A DNA stretch of 64,000 bases from RGIG3102 sp045633415 (lineage in GTDB: Bacteria; Bacillota; Clostridia; Oscillospirales; Ruminococcaceae): contig JAZQYH010000061.1 in the NCBI GenBank assembly GCA_045633415.1, positions 10,221-74,220 of the forward strand, given 5' to 3'. A model generated the notes under the pieces. That model did not search any database and was not told where the DNA came from. It saw nothing but the letters and a program-made list of their open reading frames with translations. Numbering within the stretch: the stretch's first letter is position 1; every line of letters starts with the position of its first letter. Of the stretch, positions 16,917 through 25,522 are shown one piece after another. The position numbers and the translations under genes were made by a program.

Positions 16917-18141
16917 TGTACAAATTTCTCCCTTTTACAATTATTGAATCATACATCTCTACCTGGTTATTTTCATCTGTTTTCTTCGGAACTATAACAT
17001 AGTTATCATCTTCGTAAACAGGTGATATCTTTTTAAAATATACAACATTGGAAAAGTTTACATAAACACCCATCTGTTCATCTACAAAGTGGATTGCACT
17101 TTTAGGTATTTTAATGCCTGTATATTGTTTGAAAAGGATTTCACAGTCAGTTACTCGCAAAGAAGCACTGTTTTCATCCATTACTGTAGATTCAATTACT
17201 ATTAAAGATTTATCGCCAAAATCAACAACACTTTTGATTTTAGCTTTATTGAATGAATTTGCATTTGTCTGCAGAGAAAGACTTACTGTCTTGCCCTCTG
17301 TCAGTTTTTCAGCAGAAGCTGTATCTACATAAGTACAAATGCACCATTTATAATCTGTGATGATTTTACCATATTGAGAAACATCATCAGAAATGTCTGA
17401 ATATGACTGTATTAGATTTTGACCCCATTCATATGATGAGGACATAAATTTTTCAACCGTAGCCTGTGATTCATAGCCATCAACGGATTTTATAAAATAT
17501 CCAGTGTAAGGTGTATACAGTGATGCCAACGGCTGCTGCAGCTGATTTTCAATATTTTTGATTTCATCATTAAGCTGTGTTTTAGCCTGCTGAAAACTGT
17601 CAGTTTTGCCTGTTGCTACGCTGATTTTATTAAGACTTAATGTAAGAGCATTAAGTTTATTTACAGAATCAGTAAAATCCTGTTTAGCGTATATACTGGA
17701 TAACTGGGATAACTGACCTGTAAGCTGTTTTCTTGTCTGGGAAATATCCAGTGTGTTGCCATCTATGTAACCATTGGCTGTAAGAATGTTATCGTAATCA
17801 GCCTGTAAGATTCTGAGGACTATAAGCTTTTCAATATCCGTATATGAAGAATATGCTTTGGCAACAAGTCCACCTTTGGAGACTCTTTCCCCGTCATCCA
17901 CAAGATAGTCAACAACACCGCCTGTGTCCTGAGTGAGAACTGTTTCTTCCCTGCAGACTACACCCTGAACGACAATACTGTCGTTAATATATCCTTCTAC
18001 AGCTTTGATTGTATCAACACTGTTTGCATTTACAAGATATGTCTGTAAAAATATATAAACTGCAAAAAACAGTGCCAAAACCAGCAGACCATTATACTTA
18101 TAACGTTTTTTAACTTGTCTTTCTTTTGTCTGTCGGTCCAT
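16900..18141 (-). CDS. HlyD-like membrane-anchored protein of the division cluster
   Basis: The 413-residue protein has a basic N-terminus, one membrane anchor (about residues 15-37) and an extracellular part. That part has a split biotinyl/lipoyl-like motif (VVQGVVCREETVL...VDYLVDDGERVSKGG), a coiled-coil hairpin (about residues 130-200) and a beta-rich end, as in HlyD-type adaptor proteins. No ABC transporter is encoded nearby. Clostridia often carry such a gene immediately before yggS-sepF, so a role at the division site or in envelope assembly is possible but not shown. It follows miaA by one base. Confidence 0.72.
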   Translation of the reverse strand: MDRQTKERQVKKRYKYNGLLVLALFFAVYIFLQTYLVNANSVDTIKAVEGYINDSIVVQGVVCREETVLTQDTGGVVDYLVDDGERVSKGGLVAKAYSSYTDIEKLIVLRILQADYDNILTANGYIDGNTLDISQTRKQLTGQLSQLSSIYAKQDFTDSVNKLNALTLSLNKISVATGKTDSFQQAKTQLNDEIKNIENQLQQPLASLYTPYTGYFIKSVDGYESQATVEKFMSSSYEWGQNLIQSYSDISDDVSQYGKIITDYKWCICTYVDTASAEKLTEGKTVSLSLQTNANSFNKAKIKSVVDFGDKSLIVIESTVMDENSASLRVTDCEILFKQYTGIKIPKSAIHFVDEQMGVYVNFSNVVYFKKISPVYEDDNYVIVPKKTDENNQVEMYDSIIVKGRNLYNGKYL

Positions 18142-18142
18142 A

Positions 18143-19090
18143 TTACTCTTTTCCTATAAATTTTTCTACTAAATCACAAGCAATTTCCTTGTAATTCTGG
18201 TTTATATAAAGCCAGTTTACATCATCCATACGATTAAACCATGTCAGCTGGCGTTTTGCATAGTTTCTGGATGCCTGTTTAAGCTTGTCTGTGCATTCAC
18301 AGAGGCTGGCACTTCCGTCAAAATATGGGAAGAATTCCTTATAACCAATGGCGCTTGTACATGTTTTAAAAGTGTCTTTATTTTCATAAACATATTCAGC
18401 TTCCTGTAAAAGCCCTTCCTGCATCATCAAATCAACACGGAGATTGATATTGTCATACAGTTTCCGTCTGTCGCTGTGATTTAAACCAAGTATAAGAACA
18501 TCGTATGGTTTTTCATTCGGTTTGGAATTAGCCAGTTGCCATGTCATATTATGCCCTGTAAGTCTGTATATTTCTATAGCTCGTAAAACACGGACAGTAT
18601 TGTTCTGATGGACTGTAGCAGCATATTCAGGGTCTATATCTACAAGGCTATTATACATATATTCCTTACCGTTTTCTGCAAGTTCCTGCTGTAACTGCTG
18701 TTTGATAAGTGTATTATCTGGCTGGTCAGAAAATTTAATGCCGTTGATTAAACTTTCAATATACAGACCAGTACCACCCGCAATTATTGGCAAGCTTCCT
18801 CTGGAAGATATATCGTTTATTACTTCTGTTGCCATTTCAACAAATAACTGTACATTATATGGCTGGTCTGGCTCCATAATATCCACCAGATGATGAGGGG
18901 CCCTTGCTTGCTCTTCTTTTGTAGCTTTAGCAGTACCTATGTCGAGATTTTTATATATCTGCATAGAATCAGCAGATATAATCTCACCATTGAATTTTTC
19001 AGCCAGTAAAATGGATAAGCCTGTTTTACCACTGGCTGTAGGACCGCAAATTACAATAATTTTCTGTTTATCTGCCAAATTGCTTTTCAA
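18143..19090 (-). CDS. miaA: tRNA dimethylallyltransferase
   Basis: MiaA adds a dimethylallyl group to A37 of tRNAs reading UNN codons; MiaB, encoded nearby, then thiomethylates it. The 315-residue product has the P-loop GPTASGKTGLS, DSMQIYKNLDIGTAKAT, GGTGLYIESLI and RQLTWFNR. The annotated start is a TTG at 19090 that overlaps mutL by 23 bases. An alternative TTG four codons later is possible, so the exact start is uncertain. The motifs are complete. Confidence 0.94.
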   Translation of the reverse strand: MKSNLADKQKIIVICGPTASGKTGLSILLAEKFNGEIISADSMQIYKNLDIGTAKATKEEQARAPHHLVDIMEPDQPYNVQLFVEMATEVINDISSRGSLPIIAGGTGLYIESLINGIKFSDQPDNTLIKQQLQQELAENGKEYMYNSLVDIDPEYAATVHQNNTVRVLRAIEIYRLTGHNMTWQLANSKPNEKPYDVLILGLNHSDRRKLYDNINLRVDLMMQEGLLQEAEYVYENKDTFKTCTSAIGYKEFFPYFDGSASLCECTDKLKQASRNYAKRQLTWFNRMDDVNWLYINQNYKEIACDLVEKFIGKE

Positions 19091-21041
19091 GCTCCTTCTT
19101 TGTAATAGTTATAATAACAGGACGTCCATGTGGACAGTAAAGCGGAATTTTTTCACTTCTGATATCTTTTACAAGCTGTGTAAGCCGGTTTATTTCTGCC
19201 TTATCACCAGCTTTTATAGCACTTCTGCATGCTACTGAATGAAATATCCAGTCCAGTTTTTCACTTAATTCTGCTTTGTTACCTTTGGATAAATTGTAAG
19301 CAATCTCTCTTACGAGTTCTGCTGGGTCTTCGCTGGTAATGTACATAGGAATAGAACGCACAATAACTCCATTGGTGCCAAATTCCTCTATTTCAAAGCC
19401 CTGTTCATCTAAAAGATTAATATCGTCAAGAATTGCTTCTTTTTCTTCTGCAGACAATTTTACAGTTGCAGGTACAAGTAACATCTGTTTGCTTGCTTTT
19501 ATATTTTTCTTCAATTTTTCATAAAGAAGTCTTTCGTGTGCAGCATGTTTATCAATAACAATCAACTGGTCTGCAACACTGCAAAGAATATAGGTAGAGA
19601 AAACTTCTCCTATTACTTTAAAATCAATGTCTTTATCTTCTATATCCTGTTCTGTTACCTGTTTTTCTTCTGACTGTACAGTTTCAGGTGCAGAATACAT
19701 ATCTTCATAAACTATTCCACCTTTTAAAACATTGTTATTTAGCTCAAATCCATTCTTTTCACTGCTTTCAACAATATTTTTAGAAGTAGTATATGGAACA
19801 AAACTGGAGCTTTCAAAGTAATTAAATTCACTGGACGGTTTTACTTCTGCCTTCATCTGTGGAACTATATATTTTTCCACATATTTATCTGCAAATTCAT
19901 TTTGTAAAGTGTTTTGCTCTGTTTTTACGTTATTTAACTGCAGATTTTCGTATTTTTCTTTATTTTCAATTTCTGTAAAGCTTTGTTGCTTCACATGGAC
20001 TTCTTCTCTTTCAAAGGTGGTTTTTTGTTTGAAATTAAACTTTTTGAAAGAGGTGTCGTCATCAATTCCCATTTTCACTGCACGATACAGTGCTGAAAAT
20101 ACTTCGCCCTCATTTGAAAAACGTACTTCAGTTTTTGCTGGGTGTACATTTACATCAACCGCATCATATGGCATGGTTACATTTAAAATATAACCCGGGA
20201 ATTTGCCTACCATAACTGAACCTTTATAGGCATTTTCTATGGCGGCGATAATTGTTTTGTTTTTTACAAATCTTGAGTTTATAAAAGAGAACTGCATGTT
20301 ACGTGACTGACGGGATGCATGCGGCCGTGTAACATAGCCTGTAACACAGTATTTATCATCGCTGTAATCAACAGGAACAAGGCTGTTTGCAAACTCTGTA
20401 GAGAACAGAGCCGCAATAGTATTTAACAGATTACCATCACCGAATGTATGGAATACTTCTTTTCCATCTTTAATAAATGTAAATGCAATTTCTGGTTTGG
20501 ACAGTGCAAGATTTGTAAGAATATCCTGAATATAACCAGCTTCTGTAGCATCTTTTTTAAGGAACTTCATTCTTGCAGGTGTGTTGTAAAACAAATCCTT
20601 GATGATAAATCTAGAACCTGTTACAAATGGCTTTACTTCAAATGAAGTTTCTTCTCCACCAGAAAGCTGAATTTCAATTGCAAAATCCTGTATTTCAGTT
20701 TTTGTAATAAGTGAAAGATGAGATACACTGGCAATTGAAGCCAGAGCCTCACCCCTGAAACCAAGGCTTGCAATATTATCAAGGTCTTCTTTACTACTGA
20801 TTTTACTTGTAGCGTGACGAATAAAAGCAGTTTTAACATATTCACTGTCTATACCACTACCATCATCCTGAACAAGTATTTTTTTGACACCACCACGTTC
20901 AATATCAACAAGGATATTCTTTGAACCAGCGTCTATGGAATTTTCTACAAGTTCTTTAACTACAGAAGATGGTCGTTCAACAACCTCTCCTGCAGCAATA
21001 AGCTCTGCTGTATGTTTATCAAGTACATTGATAACTGCCAT
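19068..21041 (-). CDS. mutL: DNA mismatch repair protein MutL
   Basis: The 657-residue protein has the GHKL ATPase motifs ELVENSIDAGS, DDGSGI and GFRGEALASIASV in its N-terminal third, a variable linker, and a C-terminal dimerisation domain. That domain contains DKHAAHERLLYE, which fits the endonuclease pattern DxHA-x2-E-x4-E with Lys in place of the usual Gln. CPHGRP near the end completes the metal site. MutL is therefore expected to be the nicking type used by bacteria without MutH. It follows mutS by 15 bases. Confidence 0.96.
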   Translation of the reverse strand: MAVINVLDKHTAELIAAGEVVERPSSVVKELVENSIDAGSKNILVDIERGGVKKILVQDDGSGIDSEYVKTAFIRHATSKISSKEDLDNIASLGFRGEALASIASVSHLSLITKTEIQDFAIEIQLSGGEETSFEVKPFVTGSRFIIKDLFYNTPARMKFLKKDATEAGYIQDILTNLALSKPEIAFTFIKDGKEVFHTFGDGNLLNTIAALFSTEFANSLVPVDYSDDKYCVTGYVTRPHASRQSRNMQFSFINSRFVKNKTIIAAIENAYKGSVMVGKFPGYILNVTMPYDAVDVNVHPAKTEVRFSNEGEVFSALYRAVKMGIDDDTSFKKFNFKQKTTFEREEVHVKQQSFTEIENKEKYENLQLNNVKTEQNTLQNEFADKYVEKYIVPQMKAEVKPSSEFNYFESSSFVPYTTSKNIVESSEKNGFELNNNVLKGGIVYEDMYSAPETVQSEEKQVTEQDIEDKDIDFKVIGEVFSTYILCSVADQLIVIDKHAAHERLLYEKLKKNIKASKQMLLVPATVKLSAEEKEAILDDINLLDEQGFEIEEFGTNGVIVRSIPMYITSEDPAELVREIAYNLSKGNKAELSEKLDWIFHSVACRSAIKAGDKAEINRLTQLVKDIRSEKIPLYCPHGRPVIITITKKELEKQFGR

Positions 21042-21056
21042 CTTCTATCGCCTGCC

Positions 21057-23651
21057 TTATAACATAGATTTCAATTTATTAAGTATATTTAGTGCTTCAA
21101 TAGGAGTAAGCACATTAACATCTACTTTTTCGAGTTCCTGGATTATTTCGCTAGGAACATTTTCCACAGTTTGCTGTGGCTGTACAAAGAAACCATCATC
21201 AAATGACAACTGTCTCACTGCCATTTTTTCTCTTTCAGCATTAGAAACAAGTTCATCAAGTATAGTTTTTGCACGTTCAATAACTGCATCTGGTACACCA
21301 GCCAGCTTTGCTACCTGAATACCATAGCTGTCGTCAGCACCACCACGGACAATCTTGCGAAGGAATGTAATATCATCCCCTCTTTTCTTTACTGCGATGT
21401 TATAGTTAACTACGCCATGCAACTGTGATTCCATTTCAGTAAGTTCATGATAATGTGTAGCAAACAAAGTTTTACAGCCAAGGTTATTCCTCTTGCTATG
21501 GATGTATTCTACAACAGCTTTTGCAATACTCATACCATCAAAGGTAGATGTACCTCTGCCGATTTCATCAAGTATAACAAGACTTTTTGGTGTAGCATTT
21601 TTAAGGATTTCGCTGACTTCGCTCATTTCCACCATAAATGTACTGCGACCACTTGAAAGGTCATCAGATGCACCTACACGAGTAAAAATTGCATCACAAA
21701 CAGGTATCTCAGCAACTTTAGCTGGAACAAAACAGCCAATCTGCGCCATAACAACAATTATTGCAACCTGTCGCATAAATGTGGATTTACCTGCCATATT
21801 AGGACCAGTAATTATATTTACCCTGTTAGCATCACAGTCAAGCAATGCATCGTTAGGAATAAAGATTTCATCCTTAAGCATTGCCTCTACAACCGGATGT
21901 CTGCCGTCTTTTATATAGAGTTTGTCCTGTGTGGTAATGGTTGGTTTAATATAGTTATTTTTCTGTGAAAGCTGTGAGAAACCAGCCAGAATATCTATAT
22001 ATGCCATAGCTTTTGTAGTGCGCAATATTCTGTCTGTTTCGTCACTGATTGCTTTTAACAGATTATTATAAAGTAATTTTTCTCTTACAAGAAGTTTTTC
22101 GTTTGCATTGAGAATTTCAGCTTCAAGATTTTTAAGTTCTTCTGTGATATATCTTTCAGCACCTGCAAGAGTCTGTTTTCTGATAAAAGTATCTGGCACA
22201 AGGTCAAGATATGAACGTGTAACCTCGATATAATAGCCAAATACACGGTTGTAACCAACTTTAAGTTTTGGAATATTTGTTTCCTGTCTTAATCTGTTTT
22301 CGATTTCAGCCAGAATTTCCATGCTGTTGTTTACAAGATTACGGTTATAGTCAACTTCACCGTCAAAGCCTTCTTTGATGACACCACCATCTTTAATAGT
22401 AGCTGGTGGATTTTCAATAACAGCCTTGTCCAGAAGTGCCCCCAATTGCTCAAGTGTATCAATGTTATTATTAAGTCTTGTAATCAGGCTGTTGTCTGAT
22501 TTATCAAGTGTATTTTTAAGGGGTCTGATAGCTTTGATAGATTGTGACAATGAAAATACGTCTCTAGGTCCAGCATTACCAAAGCCTGCACGTGTGCACA
22601 AACGTTCCATATCCTGAATATTTTTCAGGTGTGTCTGTGCATCCATGCGAACCATTGGGTTGTTGTTGAAATATTCCACTGCATCAAGGCGCATTTCAAT
22701 TTCTGTTTTATCCATCAATGGAGCAGATAAAACACTTCTCAACATACGTTTACCAAAGCTGGTTTTTGTATTGTCAAGCACCCACAAAAGGCTGCCTCGT
22801 TTTTCTTTGGAGCGGATGGTTTCAAACAGTTCCAGATTTGAAGTTGTTGTATAGGATAATTTCATATAATTATCCTGTGAATAGTTATCAACTGTATTAA
22901 GTTTTTCTACCCCAACTTTCTGTGTTTCAGAAAGATAATTCAGCAGTTGCCATAAGCAGCGGGACATTTCTTTATCAAAAGATTTACCATCAAATTGTTT
23001 TTTAACTGTTTCATCTACCACAAAGTCGTTGTATTCGCCTTCTTCAATAAGTTCAACTGAACAATGTACAATGTTTTTAAGGAACTCTGTGAGCCATTTC
23101 ATCTTAAGAATCGGAGTGTTTATAATTATTTCCTTCGGCATATACTTATAAATCTCGGATTTAAGACTGTTTTCAAAGTTGGAAGAATCAACAACAGTAG
23201 CCTGCATTGAACCAGTGGAAATATCACAGAAACAAACACTTGCCTGATTTTCAAATATGTATATGCTGGCGATATAGTTGTTTTTATCTTCAGCCAGCAT
23301 ACTGTTTTCCATAATTGTACCAGGGGTAACAACCCTAATAACATCTCTGTTTACCAAGGTTTTACCTTTTTGTGGCCGTTCTGTCTGTTCACAGATAGCT
23401 ACTTTGTAGCCTTTTTCTAGCAGGCGCTGTATGTATGCTTCACTGGAATGAAATGGAATGCCACACATTGGGGCACGTTCAGCCAAGCCGCAGTCACGAC
23501 CTGTCAGCGTAAGCTCTAATTCTTTTGAAGCAAGCAGAGCATCATCAAAAAACATTTCATAAAAATCACCAAGTCTGAAAAACAGAATATGGTCTTTATG
23601 AGCTTCCTTAATTGAAAGATACTGTTGCATCATAGGTGAAAGGTTAGCCAA
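21057..23651 (-). CDS. mutS: DNA mismatch repair protein MutS
   Basis: The 864-residue protein recognises mismatches. N-terminal LSPMMQQYLSIK and FRLGDFYEMFFDDA hold the mismatch-contacting Phe-x-Glu, and the C-terminal ATPase has GPNMAGKSTFMRQ, DEIGRGTSTFDG and ATHYHELTE. The start is a TTG at 23651, preceded by AGGACGG, which keeps the conserved N-terminus. The length is standard for MutS1. Confidence 0.96.
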   Translation of the reverse strand: MANLSPMMQQYLSIKEAHKDHILFFRLGDFYEMFFDDALLASKELELTLTGRDCGLAERAPMCGIPFHSSEAYIQRLLEKGYKVAICEQTERPQKGKTLVNRDVIRVVTPGTIMENSMLAEDKNNYIASIYIFENQASVCFCDISTGSMQATVVDSSNFENSLKSEIYKYMPKEIIINTPILKMKWLTEFLKNIVHCSVELIEEGEYNDFVVDETVKKQFDGKSFDKEMSRCLWQLLNYLSETQKVGVEKLNTVDNYSQDNYMKLSYTTTSNLELFETIRSKEKRGSLLWVLDNTKTSFGKRMLRSVLSAPLMDKTEIEMRLDAVEYFNNNPMVRMDAQTHLKNIQDMERLCTRAGFGNAGPRDVFSLSQSIKAIRPLKNTLDKSDNSLITRLNNNIDTLEQLGALLDKAVIENPPATIKDGGVIKEGFDGEVDYNRNLVNNSMEILAEIENRLRQETNIPKLKVGYNRVFGYYIEVTRSYLDLVPDTFIRKQTLAGAERYITEELKNLEAEILNANEKLLVREKLLYNNLLKAISDETDRILRTTKAMAYIDILAGFSQLSQKNNYIKPTITTQDKLYIKDGRHPVVEAMLKDEIFIPNDALLDCDANRVNIITGPNMAGKSTFMRQVAIIVVMAQIGCFVPAKVAEIPVCDAIFTRVGASDDLSSGRSTFMVEMSEVSEILKNATPKSLVILDEIGRGTSTFDGMSIAKAVVEYIHSKRNNLGCKTLFATHYHELTEMESQLHGVVNYNIAVKKRGDDITFLRKIVRGGADDSYGIQVAKLAGVPDAVIERAKTILDELVSNAEREKMAVRQLSFDDGFFVQPQQTVENVPSEIIQELEKVDVNVLTPIEALNILNKLKSML

Positions 23652-23704
23652 ATTAATACCGTCCTATAAACTAAAATAAAAATACGATTAAATATAAAAA
23701 ATTA

Positions 23705-24130
23705 TTAGTTGCCACAGCCAGAGCATGAAGAACAGCTGCCAGAGCAACCACCTTCTGGAACTTCAACAATCATTGGGTCACCGCCGTTTATAGCTGCTGT
23801 AATAATAGCCTGGATAAGCTGTGTCATTTTATCAACTTCATTTTTGCATTCGTTGTATTCCATCATAAATTCATTAGCCATAATATCAGCATAGAGACCG
23901 ATAAGTTCGCTGTTGAGTTTCTGTACTTTTGCGTCGTCTCTTGTTCCGTCTTCTTTTACAGCTTCAATTCTGTATTCATACTGAAGTGTGTTGAATTTCT
24001 GGATAAGACCCTGAAGTTCCTGGTCCATGTCCATTTTCTTTTTAACCTGTTCAAGATAAACAATTCTGTCATCCTGCTGAAGTTTTTTTGCCAGAAGGCG
24101 CAGTTCATAAATTACATCAAATTTTTCCAT
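23705..24130 (-). CDS. YlbF/YmcA (RicA-like) family protein with Cys-rich tail
   Basis: The 141-residue protein is mostly helical and matches the YlbF/YmcA family in length and pattern (ELRLLAKKLQQDDRIVYLEQ). In B. subtilis ymcA (ricA) lies directly between miaB and cotE-mutS, and the same miaB-x-mutS order is seen here, so RicA is the best guess. RicA, YlbF and YaaT form an iron-sulfur complex that affects RNase Y and sporulation. The C-terminus ends in a short tail with four cysteines (CSGSCSSCSGCGN) suited to metal or Fe-S binding. Confidence 0.8.
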   Translation of the reverse strand: MEKFDVIYELRLLAKKLQQDDRIVYLEQVKKKMDMDQELQGLIQKFNTLQYEYRIEAVKEDGTRDDAKVQKLNSELIGLYADIMANEFMMEYNECKNEVDKMTQLIQAIITAAINGGDPMIVEVPEGGCSGSCSSCSGCGN

Positions 24131-24142
24131 TTTCTTTATCTC

Positions 24143-25510
24143 CTAATTATTATCTGAAAGTTCAGCTGTTAAGCTGGTACCTTTTTTACCTGTAATTTTA
24201 AGTTTTACAAATTTATCTGTAAAGTCTTTTTCGCTAGTAAATTTTACCACAAAAGTGTTTTCCATTCTAGCTGTATAGTTATTTTCGTGTTTTTCTTCCA
24301 CAAGGGCACGAACTTCTTTACCAATAAAGCTGTTCAGATGTTCAAAAACAATTTCCTGCTGGATTTTAATAAGTCTGTTTATCCATTCTGATTTTTCTTT
24401 GTGTGATATATTATCCTCCATTGCAGCAGCCTTTGTGCCGTTTCTTTTGGAATAAATATAAGTAAACAGCTGTGTAAAACGAACATCTTTTACCAGTTTT
24501 TCTGTATCCAGATATTCTTCAAATGTTTCACCAGGGAAACCTACTATAATATCACTTGAGAATGTGACATCAGGAATCTGTTCTTTTGCATAATTGATTA
24601 TATCCATATACTGACTTATAGTATATCTTCTGTTCATTTCTTTCAGTATACGGTCGTTACCTGCCTGTACCGGCAGATGAATCTGGCGGGAAATCTGTGG
24701 ATTATCCCTGATTACATCAATAACTTTTTTATTTATATCTTTTGGGTGGCTGGACATAAAATGCAAGACATATTCACCAGGAACTGTACACAGCAACTGT
24801 AACAAATCAGCAAAATCAAATTTCTCTTCAAGGTTTTTGCCGTATGAATTTACATTCTGCCCCAGCAATGTAATGTCTTTATATCCTGCTTCTACGAGCT
24901 GTTTGAATTCGTTGTAAATATCCTGTGGATTTCTACTTCTTTCCCTGCCTCGAACATAAGGAACAATACAGTAGGAACAGAAGTTATCACAACCAAACAT
25001 TATAGAAATAGATGCCTTTGACTTGCTGGAACGCAGAATAGGTGTATCTTCAACTATATCTGTTTTTTCCTGTGGCAGTAAAATCTGCTTTTTGTTTTCT
25101 GAATAACGCTGATAGATTAACTGTGGCAGAATTTCTATATTGTTGGTGCCAAAAACAACATCAACAAATGGATAGCTTTTCTTGATTTTATCAACTATGT
25201 GCTGTTGCATTACCATACAGCCACACACTGCCACAATCATATCGGGATTGGCCGTTTTCAGTGCTTTGAGTTTACCGATGTTGCCGAATATCTTCAGCTC
25301 TGCATTTTCCCTGATAGCACAAGTATTGTAAATAACAATATCACTGTTATCAAGGCTGTCAGTCATAGAATATCCCAGCTGATACAGAAGACCTCTGATT
25401 TTTTCAGAGTCATTTTCATTCTGTGCACAGCCAAAAGTTTTAACATTTGCCAGAGGCAAATCTGTAAATTTTTCTGAAACAATATTTCTTACTTCCTGAA
25501 TATAATTCAA
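24143..25510 (-). CDS. miaB: tRNA-2-methylthio-N6-dimethylallyladenosine synthase
   Basis: MiaB is a radical SAM methylthiotransferase. The 455-residue product has the N-terminal UPF0004 domain (KTFGCAQNENDSE, NTCAIRENAE, CGCMVMQQ), the radical SAM motif GCDNFCSYCIVPYVRGRE and a C-terminal TRAM domain. The start is a TTG at 25510 with AGGAGGC upstream. It completes the MiaA product on the same gene run. The length is normal. Confidence 0.96.
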   Translation of the reverse strand: MNYIQEVRNIVSEKFTDLPLANVKTFGCAQNENDSEKIRGLLYQLGYSMTDSLDNSDIVIYNTCAIRENAELKIFGNIGKLKALKTANPDMIVAVCGCMVMQQHIVDKIKKSYPFVDVVFGTNNIEILPQLIYQRYSENKKQILLPQEKTDIVEDTPILRSSKSKASISIMFGCDNFCSYCIVPYVRGRERSRNPQDIYNEFKQLVEAGYKDITLLGQNVNSYGKNLEEKFDFADLLQLLCTVPGEYVLHFMSSHPKDINKKVIDVIRDNPQISRQIHLPVQAGNDRILKEMNRRYTISQYMDIINYAKEQIPDVTFSSDIIVGFPGETFEEYLDTEKLVKDVRFTQLFTYIYSKRNGTKAAAMEDNISHKEKSEWINRLIKIQQEIVFEHLNSFIGKEVRALVEEKHENNYTARMENTFVVKFTSEKDFTDKFVKLKITGKKGTSLTAELSDNN

Positions 25511-25522
25511 AATCTGCCTCCT

